DNA of 64,000 nucleotides from Salticus scenicus. Its lineage: Eukaryota; Arthropoda; Arachnida; Araneae; Salticidae. Positions within the stretch are counted from its first letter, which is position 1; every line of letters begins with the position of its first letter. Of the stretch, positions 36,161 through 48,080 are shown piece by piece. Below the pieces are notes generated by a model, which was not told the origin of the DNA, did no database searches, and saw only the letters and a list, made by a program, of their open reading frames with translations. The DNA lies in contig OZ005660.1 of assembly GCA_963930645.1 (NCBI GenBank), positions 198,233,427 through 198,297,426 of the forward strand, given 5' to 3'. A program made the position numbers and the translations under genes.

Positions 36161-37190
36161 TATATTAACCTTCTCTTTCTTGAGCAAGTTGCTCAAAACA
36201 TATATCTGGTAATATTTTAAATATCTAATAAAAAACTTTTGTTTTTCATACTATATCTAACATCACTGAAACTTAACTGTACTGTGATTAGTGTAAAAAA
36301 AAAGTTTAAATATGGGGTGTAAAAAATTTACTAAAATAATTGCTTTTTTTGCTTTGGAAATTTTCCTGAAAAACACAGAAAATTTTTTAGCCTCACATCA
36401 CTACTCATTTTAGTTTATTCTTTTATTATGTACATCTTAATGTGGCATAAGAATGTAGAAAAAAAAATAAATTGTACTTAAACATAGTAATATTCCACCC
36501 CCCCCCCCCAAAAAAAAAAAAAAAAAAAAAGAAAAGGAAGCACAGATTTCTTACATGTACTACTACACTGGAATGCTGCTGTAGTGCACTTTCTTCATTT
36601 TGTTAGATTTATCCAATCTTTCTGTCTTAAATATAATATTTCTTTTATGAACTGAAATCAACAAAATTTGAGTTGTGCAGATTTTGTAGTTCTCAACTGA
36701 ATATGAAAATGTGAAATGAAAGATAGTTTGTGGCAAAAGAAGATGAAGTCTAACAGTATTTTTTTTGCAGTATCTGCTTTTAACGCTATATACTTTAAAA
36801 CAAATAATACTTTAGTCTAAAAACATATCATAACCAAAGCCATTTTCAGATAATGGGGGGGGGGGATTCAAAATTGTAGAAATTTTTTTGTTATGTTACA
36901 TTTTCAACACTTAACATTGTGTACTATAGTTTGTGAACCCCCTCTGAAAAAATGTCTTGTTTATAACAAACAGTAAGAATTCACATTTATTTCAATTTAA
37001 CAACACACACAAGGCCTGTAATAGTGCCTTGCCCTTTAAATTGAGTAATTACACAGGTCTACATGAAAAGCATACTGCAATCAGAATGAAGTAAATATTT
37101 AACATACAATAAAATAACTTTATAATGCAAACCTAAAAACACGAGGTTGTGCATTATATAGAATTTTGCATTATATGTATCATAATAAGT
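36161..37190. other. AT-rich gap
   Basis: C-, A- and G-runs (36488-36530, 36856-36866). No gene or repeat recognised. Confidence 0.5.
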
Positions 37191-37370
37191 AAAAAATTTT
37201 GAATAAACACCATGAAATGCAAGAAAGCTTTGTTTGCAGCACTAGTGCCTGCTTTGTTTGCCTCACGAAGGGTAATGTCTTTTTTCAACCTGAAACAATT
37301 ATTGCAAGTTCTTGCATCTTATGATGTTTATTCAAAGTGTTTTACGTATTACTTTTAAATACGTACATGT
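37190..37370. repeat. ATAAACACC-family element with CCTCACGAAGG block
   Basis: GAATAAACACCATGAAATGCA at the left and TGCATCTTATGATGTTTATTC at the right are inverted. CAACCTGAAACAATTATTGCAAG matches the block at 46150 (inverted) and 59440 (inverted). Confidence 0.65.
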
Positions 37371-37419
37371 CAGTTCTGTCCCAGACAACAGAGAGAACTT
37401 GCATTAAGCTATCATCAAC

Positions 37420-37760
37420 ATTGACAACTCAAGTCACGAAACTTGCACTGAGCTTGACATCTCAAGCCTGTAAGTTAAATGCAAGTTAAGATCAAGAATC
37501 CTAGTTTACACTTGTCCCACTTGCTTTTAGACTTGATAGTTCAAACATGAATCAAGTAATATGTATTATATATGTATTAAGCATGCACTAAGTTTGCCAC
37601 AGCTCATACGAATCAAGTAATACACATCAAGTATGAATTATACTTGATGCACGAAGCATGAATTATACTTGATGCACCAAGTATGAATTATACTTGCTGC
37701 ATCAAGTATGAATTAAACTTGATGCAGCAAACGTGAATCAAATTTTACTTGCCAAACATG
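37420..37760. repeat. CAAGT/ACTTG-rich element with 25-bp tandem array
   Basis: From 37625 to 37740 a 25-bp unit (TGAATTATACTTGATGCACCAAGTA) repeats four to five times. Each unit contains the dyad ACTTGATGCAccAAGT. The surrounding bases are studded with the same ACTTG/CAAGT words. A similar style returns at 40630-40910, so the two may flank one interrupted element. Confidence 0.65.
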
Positions 37761-37774
37761 TTCTTAACATGATA

Positions 37775-37987
37775 CAGTCGTCAGCAAAAGTATCCGAGCA
37801 CTAGCAAAAATTCCTATGTAAAAAAAGTACACTTAATACTGTTTTGTTAAATAATTTCTTGACGAATCATGTTCATAGACTGACTAAGAACAGAACTCAA
37901 CAAGGATTAATTTAACAAAAGAGTATGAAGTGTAATTTTTTTACATAGAAATTTTTGCTAGTGCTGGGACACTTTTACTACCGACTG
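37775..37987. mobile_element. 213-bp palindromic Tc1/mariner-type MITE
   Basis: CAGTCG...CGACTG ends lie between TA dinucleotides (37773-37774, 37988-37989). The whole element folds: AGTACACTTAATACTGTTTTGTTAAAT pairs with its complement near 37915-37945. Relatives at 49510, 50498 and 29296. Confidence 0.8.
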
Positions 37988-37999
37988 TACATCAAACGC

Positions 38000-39040
38000 A
38001 AAGGAACTTTCTACTTATCGTAGCCGGAAGCCAGCTGCAGAGAAATAATCCTCTTCTCTACTCTACAGCATACATGAAGCAAATATTGCTTATCAAACAT
38101 GCTTTTAATGGCATGCAATCTTCGCCGACAGCTAAAGCTCACGTATCATGTTATTCCATGCAGAAATTTATTTACAGAATGACTCATAACCTAGTGTATT
38201 TATTTAAATTCCTTTTTCACTTTTGGAAAAACCACAACCGTTAAATACGTTCTCGTTTTCCAAAAAATTACCTTTTAAATTTCAATAACTCCTCGTACAG
38301 AAAAAAGAAGCAAAAATTGCAATTGTTTAAGTTTTCGTATTTTTAAAGTCAAAATTGAAAACTTTATGAAACTACTTTTAGAAAACATATATAAATTTAA
38401 GTATTGTGAATTTTCCCAGTATGAAAATGGATTAAAAAAAAAAAACATAAGGTAATGAATTCTATAAATAAATTTCCTCATAGAATAATATGGGTTTTGG
38501 CTGTCGGAGAAGATAATTATTCTACGCTCTTAACCTGATGTAGATAACTTAGTACATTATTATTTCTGGGTCGATCAATCACATTTTATGTAGATTATTG
38601 GAGAGTCATCCAAATTTAATTTTTAAGAACAGAAAATCATTTTGTCCAGAATTTGAACTTGGGCATTTATGTTAACTCCCAACCCTCTTTCAACTAAGTT
38701 CTAGGATGATAGCTCACATGGCTCGTTCATATGAAAGTTAAAAATTTTCAATTTGTCTGTTTTGGGAATATGAACTCAGTCTTAGAAGAAAATTATTTAT
38801 TTTAACTCCATAGATGTTTGAGGGCAATTAGATATTTCGGATAATAATTTCCACCATTCATACAATAATTTTTTGGTATATTGAATAAATTTTTACAGGA
38901 GCGAAAAGTGAGACAGCGTTAGGACATTAACTGAGAGGATCTAGGTCTGAACTTGGCCTGATCCCTTTTTGTTGTTGTAAAACATCGACCAACATATTAA
39001 AAATTTATTGCATAAATGATCAAAATTATTTTTCTAATTA
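38000..39040. other. Mostly unique AT-rich sequence
   Basis: Contains the repeat relic at 38395-38505 and possible tRNA-like fragments near 38640-38700 and 38900-38950 that are too weak to call. Confidence 0.4.
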
Positions 39041-39640
39041 CACTGCTCCACAGGTAAATTGCCTCTGACACCATTTCAGCATATTCTTATGTAAAATGAC
39101 CTCCTGGATCAGAATAGGACGCCCATTTTCCCTATCACCCACAATTTCTTAGGAATGGACCCCTATTTTATGATTTTTCGGTGAATTTATAGCTATAAAT
39201 TTGATATTTAGGAAGGGAGAGGATTATTTTAACTGTTAAATATCTTCTGAGGGGCTACAGAGTTGGCAAATTCTAAAACGTTGATATTTACGACAAGGGT
39301 GAAATTTGGGGGGGGGGGGGGTTTACCACTGAAATTACGCATTACATTTCTTATATTTTTTAAATCTCTTTTTAATGTTATTTTTTAAACTTTATATATA
39401 TTTTTTGTTTTTAGGTGTTAAACTAACTATTTTTTATTCTTCAAATCAAATTCATGATCATAAAGTTATCGAACCGGGAAAGAAATTGAGGGGGGAATGG
39501 TGTATTTAGAAAACTGTGGGTGACTGGGCAAAATGGGAGTTATATTCGGATTCAGGAGGTAATTTTACATAAGAATCAGCAAAAATGGTATCAGATCTCG
39601 ATTTTTTTTTTTTTTTTTTTTTTTTTTTAGCAGAGCAGTG
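39041..39640. mobile_element. 600-bp element with CACTGCTC inverted ends, TTA-flanked
   Basis: CACTGCTC at 39041 and GAGCAGTG ending 39640 are inverted. About 90 bp further in are also mirrored (TTCTTATGTAAAATkACCTCCTG, CCCATTTTsCC, TCACCCACA). TTA precedes and follows it. A 3-bp TTA duplication would suit PIF/Harbinger. It lies just beyond the stop of the Tc1-like relic. Confidence 0.7.
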
Positions 39641-39678
39641 TTATTCATTACTATCCAGTAATGACTAAAAACTTACTT

Positions 39679-40544
39679 TTAATATTGAATTGTATTGCCA
39701 CGACACTTTATAACATGAAATACACGTTGTTCCATAGAATTAATTAAGCATTGGATTACAGAAAGAGATATTTCATACCATGCCTTGTCAGTTGCAGTTT
39801 TTAAGTCATTTACTCATGTATACTGCTTTCCATTTTCATATATTTTACGAGAAAAGATCTCCCAGTACTTTTTGAAATTCTGGAAGTTGATGCAATTGCA
39901 CACACAGATAAATTATCAACTGAAGCCTTGTTTAATAACATTCTATCATCACGTAACGTTGTTTTCTTTGGTTTCCGACTCGCTTTCGAATATTCCATGT
40001 TACACCTGATCTCCTGACTCTATAAATACTGCTCAAGGATCTCTTTATTCTTCTCAATATTTGTACAGGATTTTGTCCTTGCGCTTTTAATTGTAAAATC
40101 TTAATAATTTCACCTTTAGAAATTTCTTTAGAACGTGGCATTTTTTATCAGAATACGCAGGAAACGTCTTTTCCGAATCACAAACAAAACAATACATTGA
40201 ACTCATTAAATTATTATGCTAAATATATAGCAGACGATATTTCAATTAAAGGAAAAAATTATTCTGCATTTACAGAAGCAGACGACAATAAAAATATTTT
40301 ATTTTGTGAGCAAAAAATGTAAAAGAAAACATGCAATGCTGTATTGTGTCTATACATTTGGGGCAGCACTTTTTTATATCATTTATGTACATTTTATAAT
40401 TTTAAATATTTGAATATTATTCATATGTGTATATCAGCAAAAGTGTTTTTATTTATTGCCTATCTTACGAATTTTAATTGTACGTTATTACTTTTTATGT
40501 TAATGCAAATTTTATTGATTGTCTAAAATTTTGGGACACGGTGT
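39679..40544 (-). pseudogene. Tc1/mariner-like transposase relic, catalytic core deleted
   Basis: The minus strand carries an N-terminal DNA-binding piece (start ATG at 40141). It begins MPRSKEISKGEIIKILQLKAQ and continues with a helix-turn-helix pattern typical of Tc1 transposases. A frame change leads to a second piece near 39960 (RKPKKTTLRDDR, matching the RPRKTTxREDR segment after the first helix-turn-helix). Then comes the Tc1 C-terminus near 39800-39680 (KAWYEISLSVIQCLINSM, HVIKCRGNTIQY, stop 39679-39681). The central DDE catalytic region is absent, so the element cannot encode an active enzyme. The 5' end at 40544 shows an inverted terminus (CACCGTGTCCCAAAATTTTAG on the minus strand) followed by TA. 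The other terminus was not found, possibly displaced by the element at 39041-39640. Family assignment rests on recognised motif order. Confidence 0.75.
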
Positions 40545-42018
40545 ACACTTTGAAACATTACCGCTTGCTTTATTTTATTTTATTTAGACAAATTATTATA
40601 AAAATAAATCAATAATCATTTACCTTCACTTTAATGTCACCCGCACTTGCTTCGTATTTCGCGAGATGGCATAACAACAACATGATAGAATCGATTTAGA
40701 AAGGCTACTATATGCAAATAAGAAGAGCATGCGCGGACAGTTACTTGACGTCAAGGAAATTTTAAGCCAATAATATGCTTGATTTGGCATGCGTAATTTT
40801 CCAAACTTGAAGTTGGTCTGAGATATCCTTGAATTAGCAACTTTGCTCTGTAATGGTAAATTCACTTGAAAGCCAACCTTGTTTCAAGGAAGTGTGCTGT
40901 GTGGGGTGGTGCTTTTTATACTATAGATCATGTTCAACATGCCTTTAAAGTAATATAAACATCATCAAATATCTCTTACACATATCAAAATAGAGTATCC
41001 TTAAATTCTTCAGGAATTTAGGCAGATTTTAAATTTCATTGTTAAATTTACTTTATAAACATAGCCTGTATATACCTGGAGCAAATTATTTACTTTATTA
41101 CTAATTTTCCCAATTATTTTAATACTAGCAACTTTTTCATTTAAAACCTCTGAATTAAGTTGATAAAGAAAAATTAATACATCAGATTTTGTCTTCTGAG
41201 CTAACAGTTTTTCACAACGTAAATAAAGTGCATCTTAACTGCAACAATTTATTGTTTATGTCTGAAAACTTTTGCATTATTATAGAGAATTGCGTTAAGA
41301 TCTACGTTTTTATGAAATAGTAAGCATTTTTCCTAAATCAGCTTTAATTTTGCATGCACAAGCTTTAACAAAATTTATTTTTATAATTTAATAGCGAAAT
41401 GTATTGAGCAACTTATTTGAAAATGACGAACAAATATCATGTAAGTTTTATGCACTAATAAGAAAATCATATACAGTTCCTCTGGGAAAAAAAAAAAAAA
41501 AAGATAAGGTAGTTTGCTCACATTTTTATTTTGATGTAATTAATGGTAATATAATGATCATCGAATGTGAATAAATATTGATAAAAACACTCTCACCATT
41601 TTCCCTTTTTTGAAGGAACTGAAATTCAGTTAATTCTTTTGAATACTAACTGTTTGAATTTACACAATATTTATTTGGGGTTTTCATATTAGTACGTAGT
41701 TCAATACATTGGGCTATTCAATTATACAAAAGAAATTTTCTTGAAGCTTGCACATGCGTAGTTAAATATTTTGTAAAAATATATTTCACTGATTAGATAT
41801 TTAATATTTTTATCTTCAGGTGTAACTTTTAACTGGATAATTCTAAACAATTTTATTTTTTTACTGGTCTCGTTTTTGCTTTCGTGGCAAAACTTTCACT
41901 GCAAGAGGAGATGTAGTGCTTTCTTTACACTCTTAATATTTCGATATTATTCAGCCTGTATATTTTAAATATTTCACTAAATGTCTGGTAATTTATGTTA
42001 AAGTAGTATACCATGAGT
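40545..42018. other. AT-rich gap, ACTTG-rich fragment at 40630-40910
   Basis: 40630-40910 has CTTGACGTCAAG and other ACTTG/CAAGT words reminiscent of 37420-37760, ending GTGTGCTGTGTGGGG. The rest shows nothing recognisable. Confidence 0.4.
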
Positions 42019-42194
42019 ATAAAAATAAGACAAACAACAACGTCTAAAACACCAAATAAAAATATTAGTAGAACAGCCAGCTGTTTCAGTAGCATTTAGC
42101 ATGAAGACTGTACGGTTACCGCTACCGAAACAGCGGTCTGCTCTACTATTATTTTTATTTGGTGTTTTAGGTGTTGTTGTTTGTCTTATTTTTA
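42019..42194. repeat. 176-bp imperfect hairpin
   Basis: ATAAAAATAAGACAAACAACAAC pairs with the right end. Inner arms share TAGTAGAaCAG, CTGTTTC and TAGC words around a short loop near 42110. Possibly another MITE. Confidence 0.7.
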
Positions 42195-42468
42195 TAATCC
42201 CTTTTCCATAATGATTATTTTTTAAATTAAAAATTAATATTCTTTTACAGTTTTGAAAGTGTCTTACATTTATTTGCACAAATATATAACTAAAGTTTTA
42301 TCTACTATATTAGTATTATATAAGGTTCTTTTTTCTAAAATATTTTATTTTTGTCTGTTTTACAGATATAATTTGATGTACTAAGTTTTATATATAAAAA
42401 AAATGCATATTACACACATACAAGATGGTTATATTTAAATTCTTGTAACTAAAATGGATAAGCTCATA

Positions 42469-42519
42469 TCATGAATCGTCTCTAAACCCAGTTGGTGACC
42501 ATCTACTTGCCCGTTTCAA
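42469..42519 (-). CDS. Candidate last exon, alternative 3' end of the minus-strand gene
   Basis: A strong 3' splice site on the minus strand (CAGCTTTCTGCAG|TTG) opens a 16-codon phase-0 frame. It reads LKRASRWSPTGFRDDS and ends in TGA (42469-42471). AATAAA-like sequence follows downstream on that strand. It could join the donor at 47769 in phase. It is short, so chance is a real alternative. Confidence 0.3.
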   Translation of the reverse strand: MKRASRWSPTGFRDDS

Positions 42520-42816
42520 CTGCAGAAAGCTGTTTGTAGTTTAATGACTCTATATTTTCAAATTTTTTAGTGTAGTTATTAATAAACAGCACATATGAAT
42601 GCATTTCTGTCAATAATACATATTAATAATGAAATTCTTACAACTACTCGGCATTGGCCGAATACTTAGTCCAAATTTGGACGAGTACTGAGTACTCGGC
42701 GAATGTACGACTAGAACAAGGCAGAGTTTCCCTTTATTTGTGGGGAAAAGCTGCGCTATGATTCGGTATAGTTCTTTATTATTTATTTGTGGGCTAAATT
42801 AAGGCTCCTATAGGTA

Positions 42817-43198
42817 AAGCCCCTAAATAAAATAATAGGCCGGCGCATCACCGCCTTTTTTTTTGCCTCCGAAGAGGACAGCATTCCCGCTTGGCGTCCT
42901 TATCGCTTCCCTAATGATTTTAAGAAATCTTGATCTAAAGCTAATCCGGTCAAGATAAGAACAATAAGCAACAATATTATTCCTAAAAACACATTTTTTT
43001 CACAGTACATTCTCAGGATGTCATTTTATTTTAAGGATATCCTATGGATGTACGATGTGTTGTTAGGGCGGTTTCGGTTTCTTTTACAAAATGTCGCTAA
43101 AAATCAAATACACAGTAATAGAAGGTCTTGGTCTGTAAACACTTTACATTCACTTCTTAAATGATTATAGCAGTTTATCGCTAAACAAACTTCGTCTT
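42817..43198. repeat. Solo copy of the fold-back spacer repeat
   Basis: Matches 6613-6992 closely, from CCCCTAAATAAAATAATAGG through TATCGCTAAACAAACTTC, without the flanking arms. The sequence upstream (AAGGCTCCTATA at 42804) resembles the reverse complement of the other spacer end, hinting at terminal inverted repeats. Confidence 0.65.
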
Positions 43199-43202
43199 GC
43201 AG

Positions 43203-43264
43203 AAGGGGAAAAATTTTAAGAAGAGAAGAAGGGCGGAGATTGTGGTCGTAAAAGTGTCAAATCG
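43203..43264 (+). CDS. Candidate internal exon, plus strand (very uncertain)
   Basis: CTTCGTCTTGCAG|AAG is a good acceptor, 62 nt are open (KGKNFKKRRRAEIVVVKVSN), and CG|GTAAAT is an acceptable donor. It begins right after the solo spacer repeat. No partner exon or family recognised. Confidence 0.2.
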
Positions 43265-43289
43265 GTAAATAATGACCTTTCACTGCAAT

Positions 43290-43790
43290 ATCGTACTTGA
43301 GTGTGTCTCCTTTTAATCACACTTAAGTTGTGGAAACTTTTTCTTCCTATGCGTATAGTGAAAGTTCTCATTTGTTTACTAGTTTTTCTGCTTAATTTGA
43401 GATTGATTTACATTTTAATTAAAGATATAAAATGGCGGAATACTTTATTTAAAAAGAAATAGAATATATTGTTGTGAGATGGGATGAATTATCCTATTCT
43501 CATTTCAGTCTTCAGTAGTTAACTAAAATTATTTATTTTGTTATATATTTTATATTCACATTGTCATTCTACATTTACATTAAATATAAATTATTTTATA
43601 TTTAATACTTAAGCCCAAACGTTTACCATCAAAATTTAAATATTTCAAAAAACATTTTAATATTAAAACGCTATTAAAACTTGGAATCAAAAATTCAAAA
43701 TTAATCAAAAATAATGAATAAATATTAATTTAAATACTAAGATTTGAGATATAGTTTGCATATAAAGAAAAATTAGACCACTATAAACGC
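43290..43790. other. AT-rich gap
   Basis: Nothing recognised. Confidence 0.5.
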
Positions 43791-43796
43791 CCATGA

Positions 43797-43866
43797 CTAA
43801 ACTTGGATTCGAACCTTGCTCCTATAAATTGATAGCCAGAGCGCTAACCAGGGTATCAGATAGTTA
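43797..43866 (-). repeat. tRNA-like sequence (A and B boxes), SINE head or pseudo-tRNA
   Basis: Minus strand: TGGTTAGCGCTCTGG (A-box-like) and GGTTCGAATCC (B box) are spaced 20-25 nt apart, as in a tRNA. The acceptor arms do not pair well, so I do not call a functional tRNA. Confidence 0.5.
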
Positions 43867-44249
43867 GCGAATAATTAGAAAAGAGAAAACTAGAATGTAA
43901 TATATTTATATATAGATTAAAATACCTATTAAATAATTAAAATATAATATTAATCAGTATATTAATCAGTTTGGAACTGATACTAACTGGACAGTTTAAG
44001 GTGTGAAATTTGAATATGAGATGAGGAAAATTTCTAATTAACGAAATTATTGTACGAATTAATATACGAAATTTCTAATTAACTTCTTTAAACAACTGAG
44101 CAAATTAATTTTTGAAAGTTTTATTTGATATAAAATTTTGTGTGAGAGGGCACAATATATCATGTATTATGTACTCTATATATCATTCCCTATTCATTAT
44201 GAATTAATTATATACGCACCAAACAATGCATTCAAATTTATCACAGAAA

Positions 44250-45025
44250 ATCTGATATATTGTGGCCATCACAAAATTTTCTTCTGTTTAATTTCTTACA
44301 AAAATTCACTCAGTACAAATTATTTATGAAAATTATTTTTCATGATAAATGTGGACGATTTTGATCTCACAGAAAACCCTAAGTGTCAAAAGAATGCCAA
44401 TTTTGTGCGCTATAGACGACATCTGAAAAATACGTTTTCTGGAAAGTATTTTTTTTTTTTTTTTAATATCGGTAACTTTTTAAATTTTGTTTTAAATTAC
44501 TACAGATCTATGTTTCAAACATTTGTTTTAAAGGTATTGACGAGTTCTTTTTAAAAATACATCCTTAGAAATTAGGTATAGGAAGGGAAGTGATGCCCCT
44601 AAATTTTATCTATTTTTTCCTTTTTTGACAATTACTATTTTAAACAAATTCATATATTTTTTCCAATTTCACATTGAACGGTTAAAAATAATTCTCAATA
44701 TGTACATTTTTACAAAATTTCGTCCTGTACTGCCATATTAAAAGCTATGAAAAAAAGTAATGATAGCGTCACTTACTGAGAGACTTATTCCCAATCAGAA
44801 CCAATTTAAATCAAGGTGCAACTAAATATGAAGCTTGTTTCCGTTCGCTGGTTTGTAAAATACAGCTTTATAAAACTTTAGGTACGCATATACAGACAGA
44901 TATTTTCTAAAAATAGTCAAATCGTGTTTAGGAGCTCTCAAAACGTGTAAATCCATTGAAAATCGGAGGTTGAAATTTTTCACAAATTCAGTATTTACTT
45001 CCTATGTATATAGAAGAAAGTAAAA
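44250..45025 (-). repeat. Repeat R1, diverged inverted copy
   Basis: Reverse complement of the R1 order: CATCACAAAATTTTCTTC at the left, a TAGCGTCACTTACTGAGAG block, AGACAGATATTTTC, and AGAAGAAAGTAAAA at the right end. Open frames here (44138-44329, 44342-44554) look incidental. Confidence 0.6.
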
Positions 45026-46109
45026 ATCCATGACTTTATTTGAAACTCACGTCTAGCCACTTCGAAATATAGCACTAATATATTAGAAATATTTTGTGTG
45101 GCTCTGTAAACGCAAGACAAATATTTTCCATCAGATATTGTATGTGAAACATGCTTTACTGGAAATAAAAAATGTTTGTCAGTATCATTTTTTTATGGCA
45201 ATATGAAGATATTAATATGTATCAACCATTAATTTTCCCCACAGAAATAATGTATACAAATGCTTTCGTATATCGCGTGTTCCTGTGCACGATCAATTTG
45301 ACTGATCTAAATGAGAATTTTCAAGTAGCATATTGTTGGAATTCTCGCTAGTATTTGTTTTTGAGTTATACTGATAACAAACACTCAGGCAGAGAGAAGA
45401 ATTAATATAGCTAAGAGTTTAGATGTAAGAATATTTGTGAAAATTTAAGTCTACATTTTTCAATATATAACAATTCATTTTTATAACTTTGTAAAAAAAT
45501 CATTTTAAATGGACTTAAACCCATGAAAATCTATGCCATTATTGCGACGGTTACCTACAACATACTTTAGGAATTCAAAATCATTCGAATGAAGTGTTTT
45601 GTCGTTATCGGGTTAATTTTCACTTATTCATGCATACGCATTACCATAAAAATAGCAAAAAGGAATTAAAAAACAAACAAATATATAAATGTACAAAATT
45701 GAATCTAAAAATTGAATTTTATCACGATTACAGTGCTTTTCTTATGCACAGTATATGTTCATAAACTAAAAAAGAGATAGTAATAAAAGAGATAAAGTTA
45801 AAAATTAAAACTTTTTTGAAATAATGTGACGTTTATATTTATTTATTTATTCATTAATATATATGTACATATATTCGAAAAGTCTTTTACCAAACACAAT
45901 TCATTAGTAAAATTTTTAAGACACATATGATGTATAGGCATTCTTATACAATAAAACGCCAGAGCTAAATTTCTTTCGACCGAAAAAAGATTAGAAAAAA
46001 AAAAAAAAGAAAATGCAAAAATGTGAATGATTCTGCTCATACAATTTCCTGGATGATGGTGAACCCCCTTCGCACTTCATACATAACTCAATAATGATCA
46101 ATAAAATCT
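45026..46109. other. AT-rich gap
   Basis: One 34-codon minus-strand frame near 45525-45626 looks protein-like but has no splice acceptor. Otherwise nothing recognised. Confidence 0.45.
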
Positions 46110-46180
46110 AGCTAGCAAACACCATAAATAAAAAAAACACGCAAAAGTTGTTTCGGGTCGAAATAATTAGCAACAATCCT
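46110..46180. repeat. ATAAACACC-family fragment
   Basis: AACACCATAAATAAAA and AGTTGTTTCGGGTCGAAATAATT match the 13950 and 59375 copies. Confidence 0.5.
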
Positions 46181-46380
46181 TCATCCGATGATAAAAGTGA
46201 AGTACAATCTCAACAGGATAGCGTTTCTTTCTTCCTCCCCTCCCCCTTCCCAGTTTATGGTATTGCTTACAAGCCGTTTATACATTCAACGCGAATATTT
46301 CAGCGTCGTTTTCTACATAAACTCATTATATATATATATATATATATACATAAAGTGAAGAATTTTAGAACTTTATAAAA

Positions 46381-47760
46381 TTTAGCAATTAATAGATACA
46401 TGATTAATACCAACAGCATTCAAATATAAGTAATTTTAATTCAATTTAAAAGTTAGCACTCTATATATAATTCTTTAAATTTATATCTTCAGTTGAGGAA
46501 ATGAAGTACTTTGAAAGCTTTTAGTCTCTTATAAACTTAAATGTTTCTTATAATATATGATAATACTAATAATAAATAATTCATCAGTATAATGATCAGA
46601 CACCAGAAGGAAAACGGGAATTAATGAACAAACAACAGCATATGGAAACGAAGCCTTATACACGGCAAAAGTTATTTAAAAAGTCAATATGCATTGTTTC
46701 TAAAACATTACTGGATGAGATTATATAATAGAAAATAATTATAATAACCAGAAGAAGAAGAAGGAGCTGAGGCCACCACGGCTTAAGACAGGTGGATTGG
46801 GTTAAACTAGTTTGGTGCCCAACATTTTTCCAAATCCTTTGCAAGATCAAATGGTAACAAAGTAAAAATGAAAAATGAAAATTATATTTACCGTGAAGAG
46901 AGAAAAAAATGTAACAAAAAGGAAAATTTAAAGCTTTAAGACAAAACCATAATAGATTTAATTAATTAACATAGTATTTATATGACTATGAAGAAAAAGA
47001 AAATATGTATAATAATAAATACATTAAAGGCGATGTTAATTTAAACATATGCTATGTATTAACTACAGTTAACCCCATTTTGAAACTTAAATAATTTATT
47101 AAATTTATAAATTTTGCATAGTAATGTTAATATTTAATATTAAAACTGTTATAATATATTTCAATCGAAATAAATTTGATGCATAAAATACATAGGATCA
47201 AAAATTAATTGTATATAACTGAAATGCAGTGATTCTTTCTTTCTTTTTCTTTCTTTAATTTTGTTCAACAAGAAAGGAAAACAGATGAAAATTAACGCTT
47301 AGAAATGGAATAATATTTATATTTAAAAAACTCTTTCAAAAAGAACAGTCAAAGATAGTCGTTTCAAGTCTCTTTTTGTGTTTCTCCAAAATGATTTTTT
47401 GGAGAAATCTGTGGTGTAATATCACCCCAACTGCTGTAGGGTAAAAGAGGCTAGTTACTGGAGAAGCAGGGGAGGAAACAGGTTCCTCCTCCTAATTGAC
47501 TTTTCCCCGAAATCATTCAGTGAGCAACCAGACTGCTATTTTCTACCCCCCAAATGCTTAGAGAGCCCCTCAGAAGAACTCTAAAATTTTTAGTATAGCC
47601 CACGTCAAAAGGTTAAACAGTTTTTAACCAACAAAAATCACATTTTATAAACTATTTAAAAAGCACAAAAATACGTAATAATCAAGCATATTTTTCAAAA
47701 AACAAGTAAAGCAAAAAATTCATGGATATTTAGATATTTTATAAAATAGAAAATCACAGC
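46381..47760. other. AT-rich gap
   Basis: (AT)n at 46327-46348. GCCGTGGTGGCC on the minus strand near 46775 resembles the SINE head but is too short to call. Nothing else. Confidence 0.4.
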
Positions 47761-47768
47761 TCACTTAC

Positions 47769-47838
47769 CTCTGTTTCATGTCTGTAATTCATGAAGCACC
47801 TTCGCCTTTGATATACCCCCCCCCCTCCTCCAAACTTC
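47769..47838 (-). CDS. Candidate internal exon, alternative splice partner of 49266-49424
   Basis: The minus strand is open from ATCAGAAG|G (47838) to a near-consensus donor GAG|GTAAGTGAG (47769). It is 70 nt, accepting phase 2 and leaving phase 0. It encodes KFGGGGGVYQRRRCFMNYRHETE. After the exon at 49266 it would complete a Trp codon, and before 42519 it would continue in frame, giving a 101-residue alternative product. The run of ten G is a concern: a length error would shift the frame. Confidence 0.3.
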
Positions 47839-47852
47839 CTTCTGATTTAATG

Positions 47853-48080
47853 TCAGTATCTGTCATTTGATTGTGGGGGGGGGGGGATAACCAAATGACT
47901 ACTAGCAAACCACAACCGTTTCTTTACATTATGACACATATTATGCCTCATTTCTTTCACTTTAAAACGATTTCTATACATCCATGCAAAACCATTGATT
48001 TTAACTTTACATTCTGTTAAAATCATATTTCCATTACACACAGGCCAAACATAAAAAGACACAATTAAACTCTCTTTCAA
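47853..48080 (-). pseudogene. Possible FLYWCH-type zinc-finger relic
   Basis: A 75-codon minus-strand frame includes ILTECKVKINGFAWMYRNRF, KVKEMRHNMCHNVKKRL and SSHLVI. Its order (Gly-aromatic strand, Arg, then xxMC and a basic Cys/His region) recalls FLYWCH zinc fingers found in transposon-derived proteins. The expected Trp before Cys and the last ligands are not clearly present, and the frame runs into a C-run. Weak call. Confidence 0.25.

Noticed and set aside
38640..38960. Two tRNA-like fragments (near 38640-38700 and 38900-38950)
   Set aside because: Only loose B-box similarity (GTTCAAATTC, GGTCTGAACTTGGCC); no cloverleaf can be drawn.
43797..43866. Functional tRNA gene
   Set aside because: A- and B-box words are present but the acceptor and D arms do not pair, so a SINE head or pseudo-tRNA is more likely.
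45525..45626. 34-codon protein-like minus-strand frame
   Set aside because: No 3' splice site between its upstream stop and the open region, and no start codon near its head.
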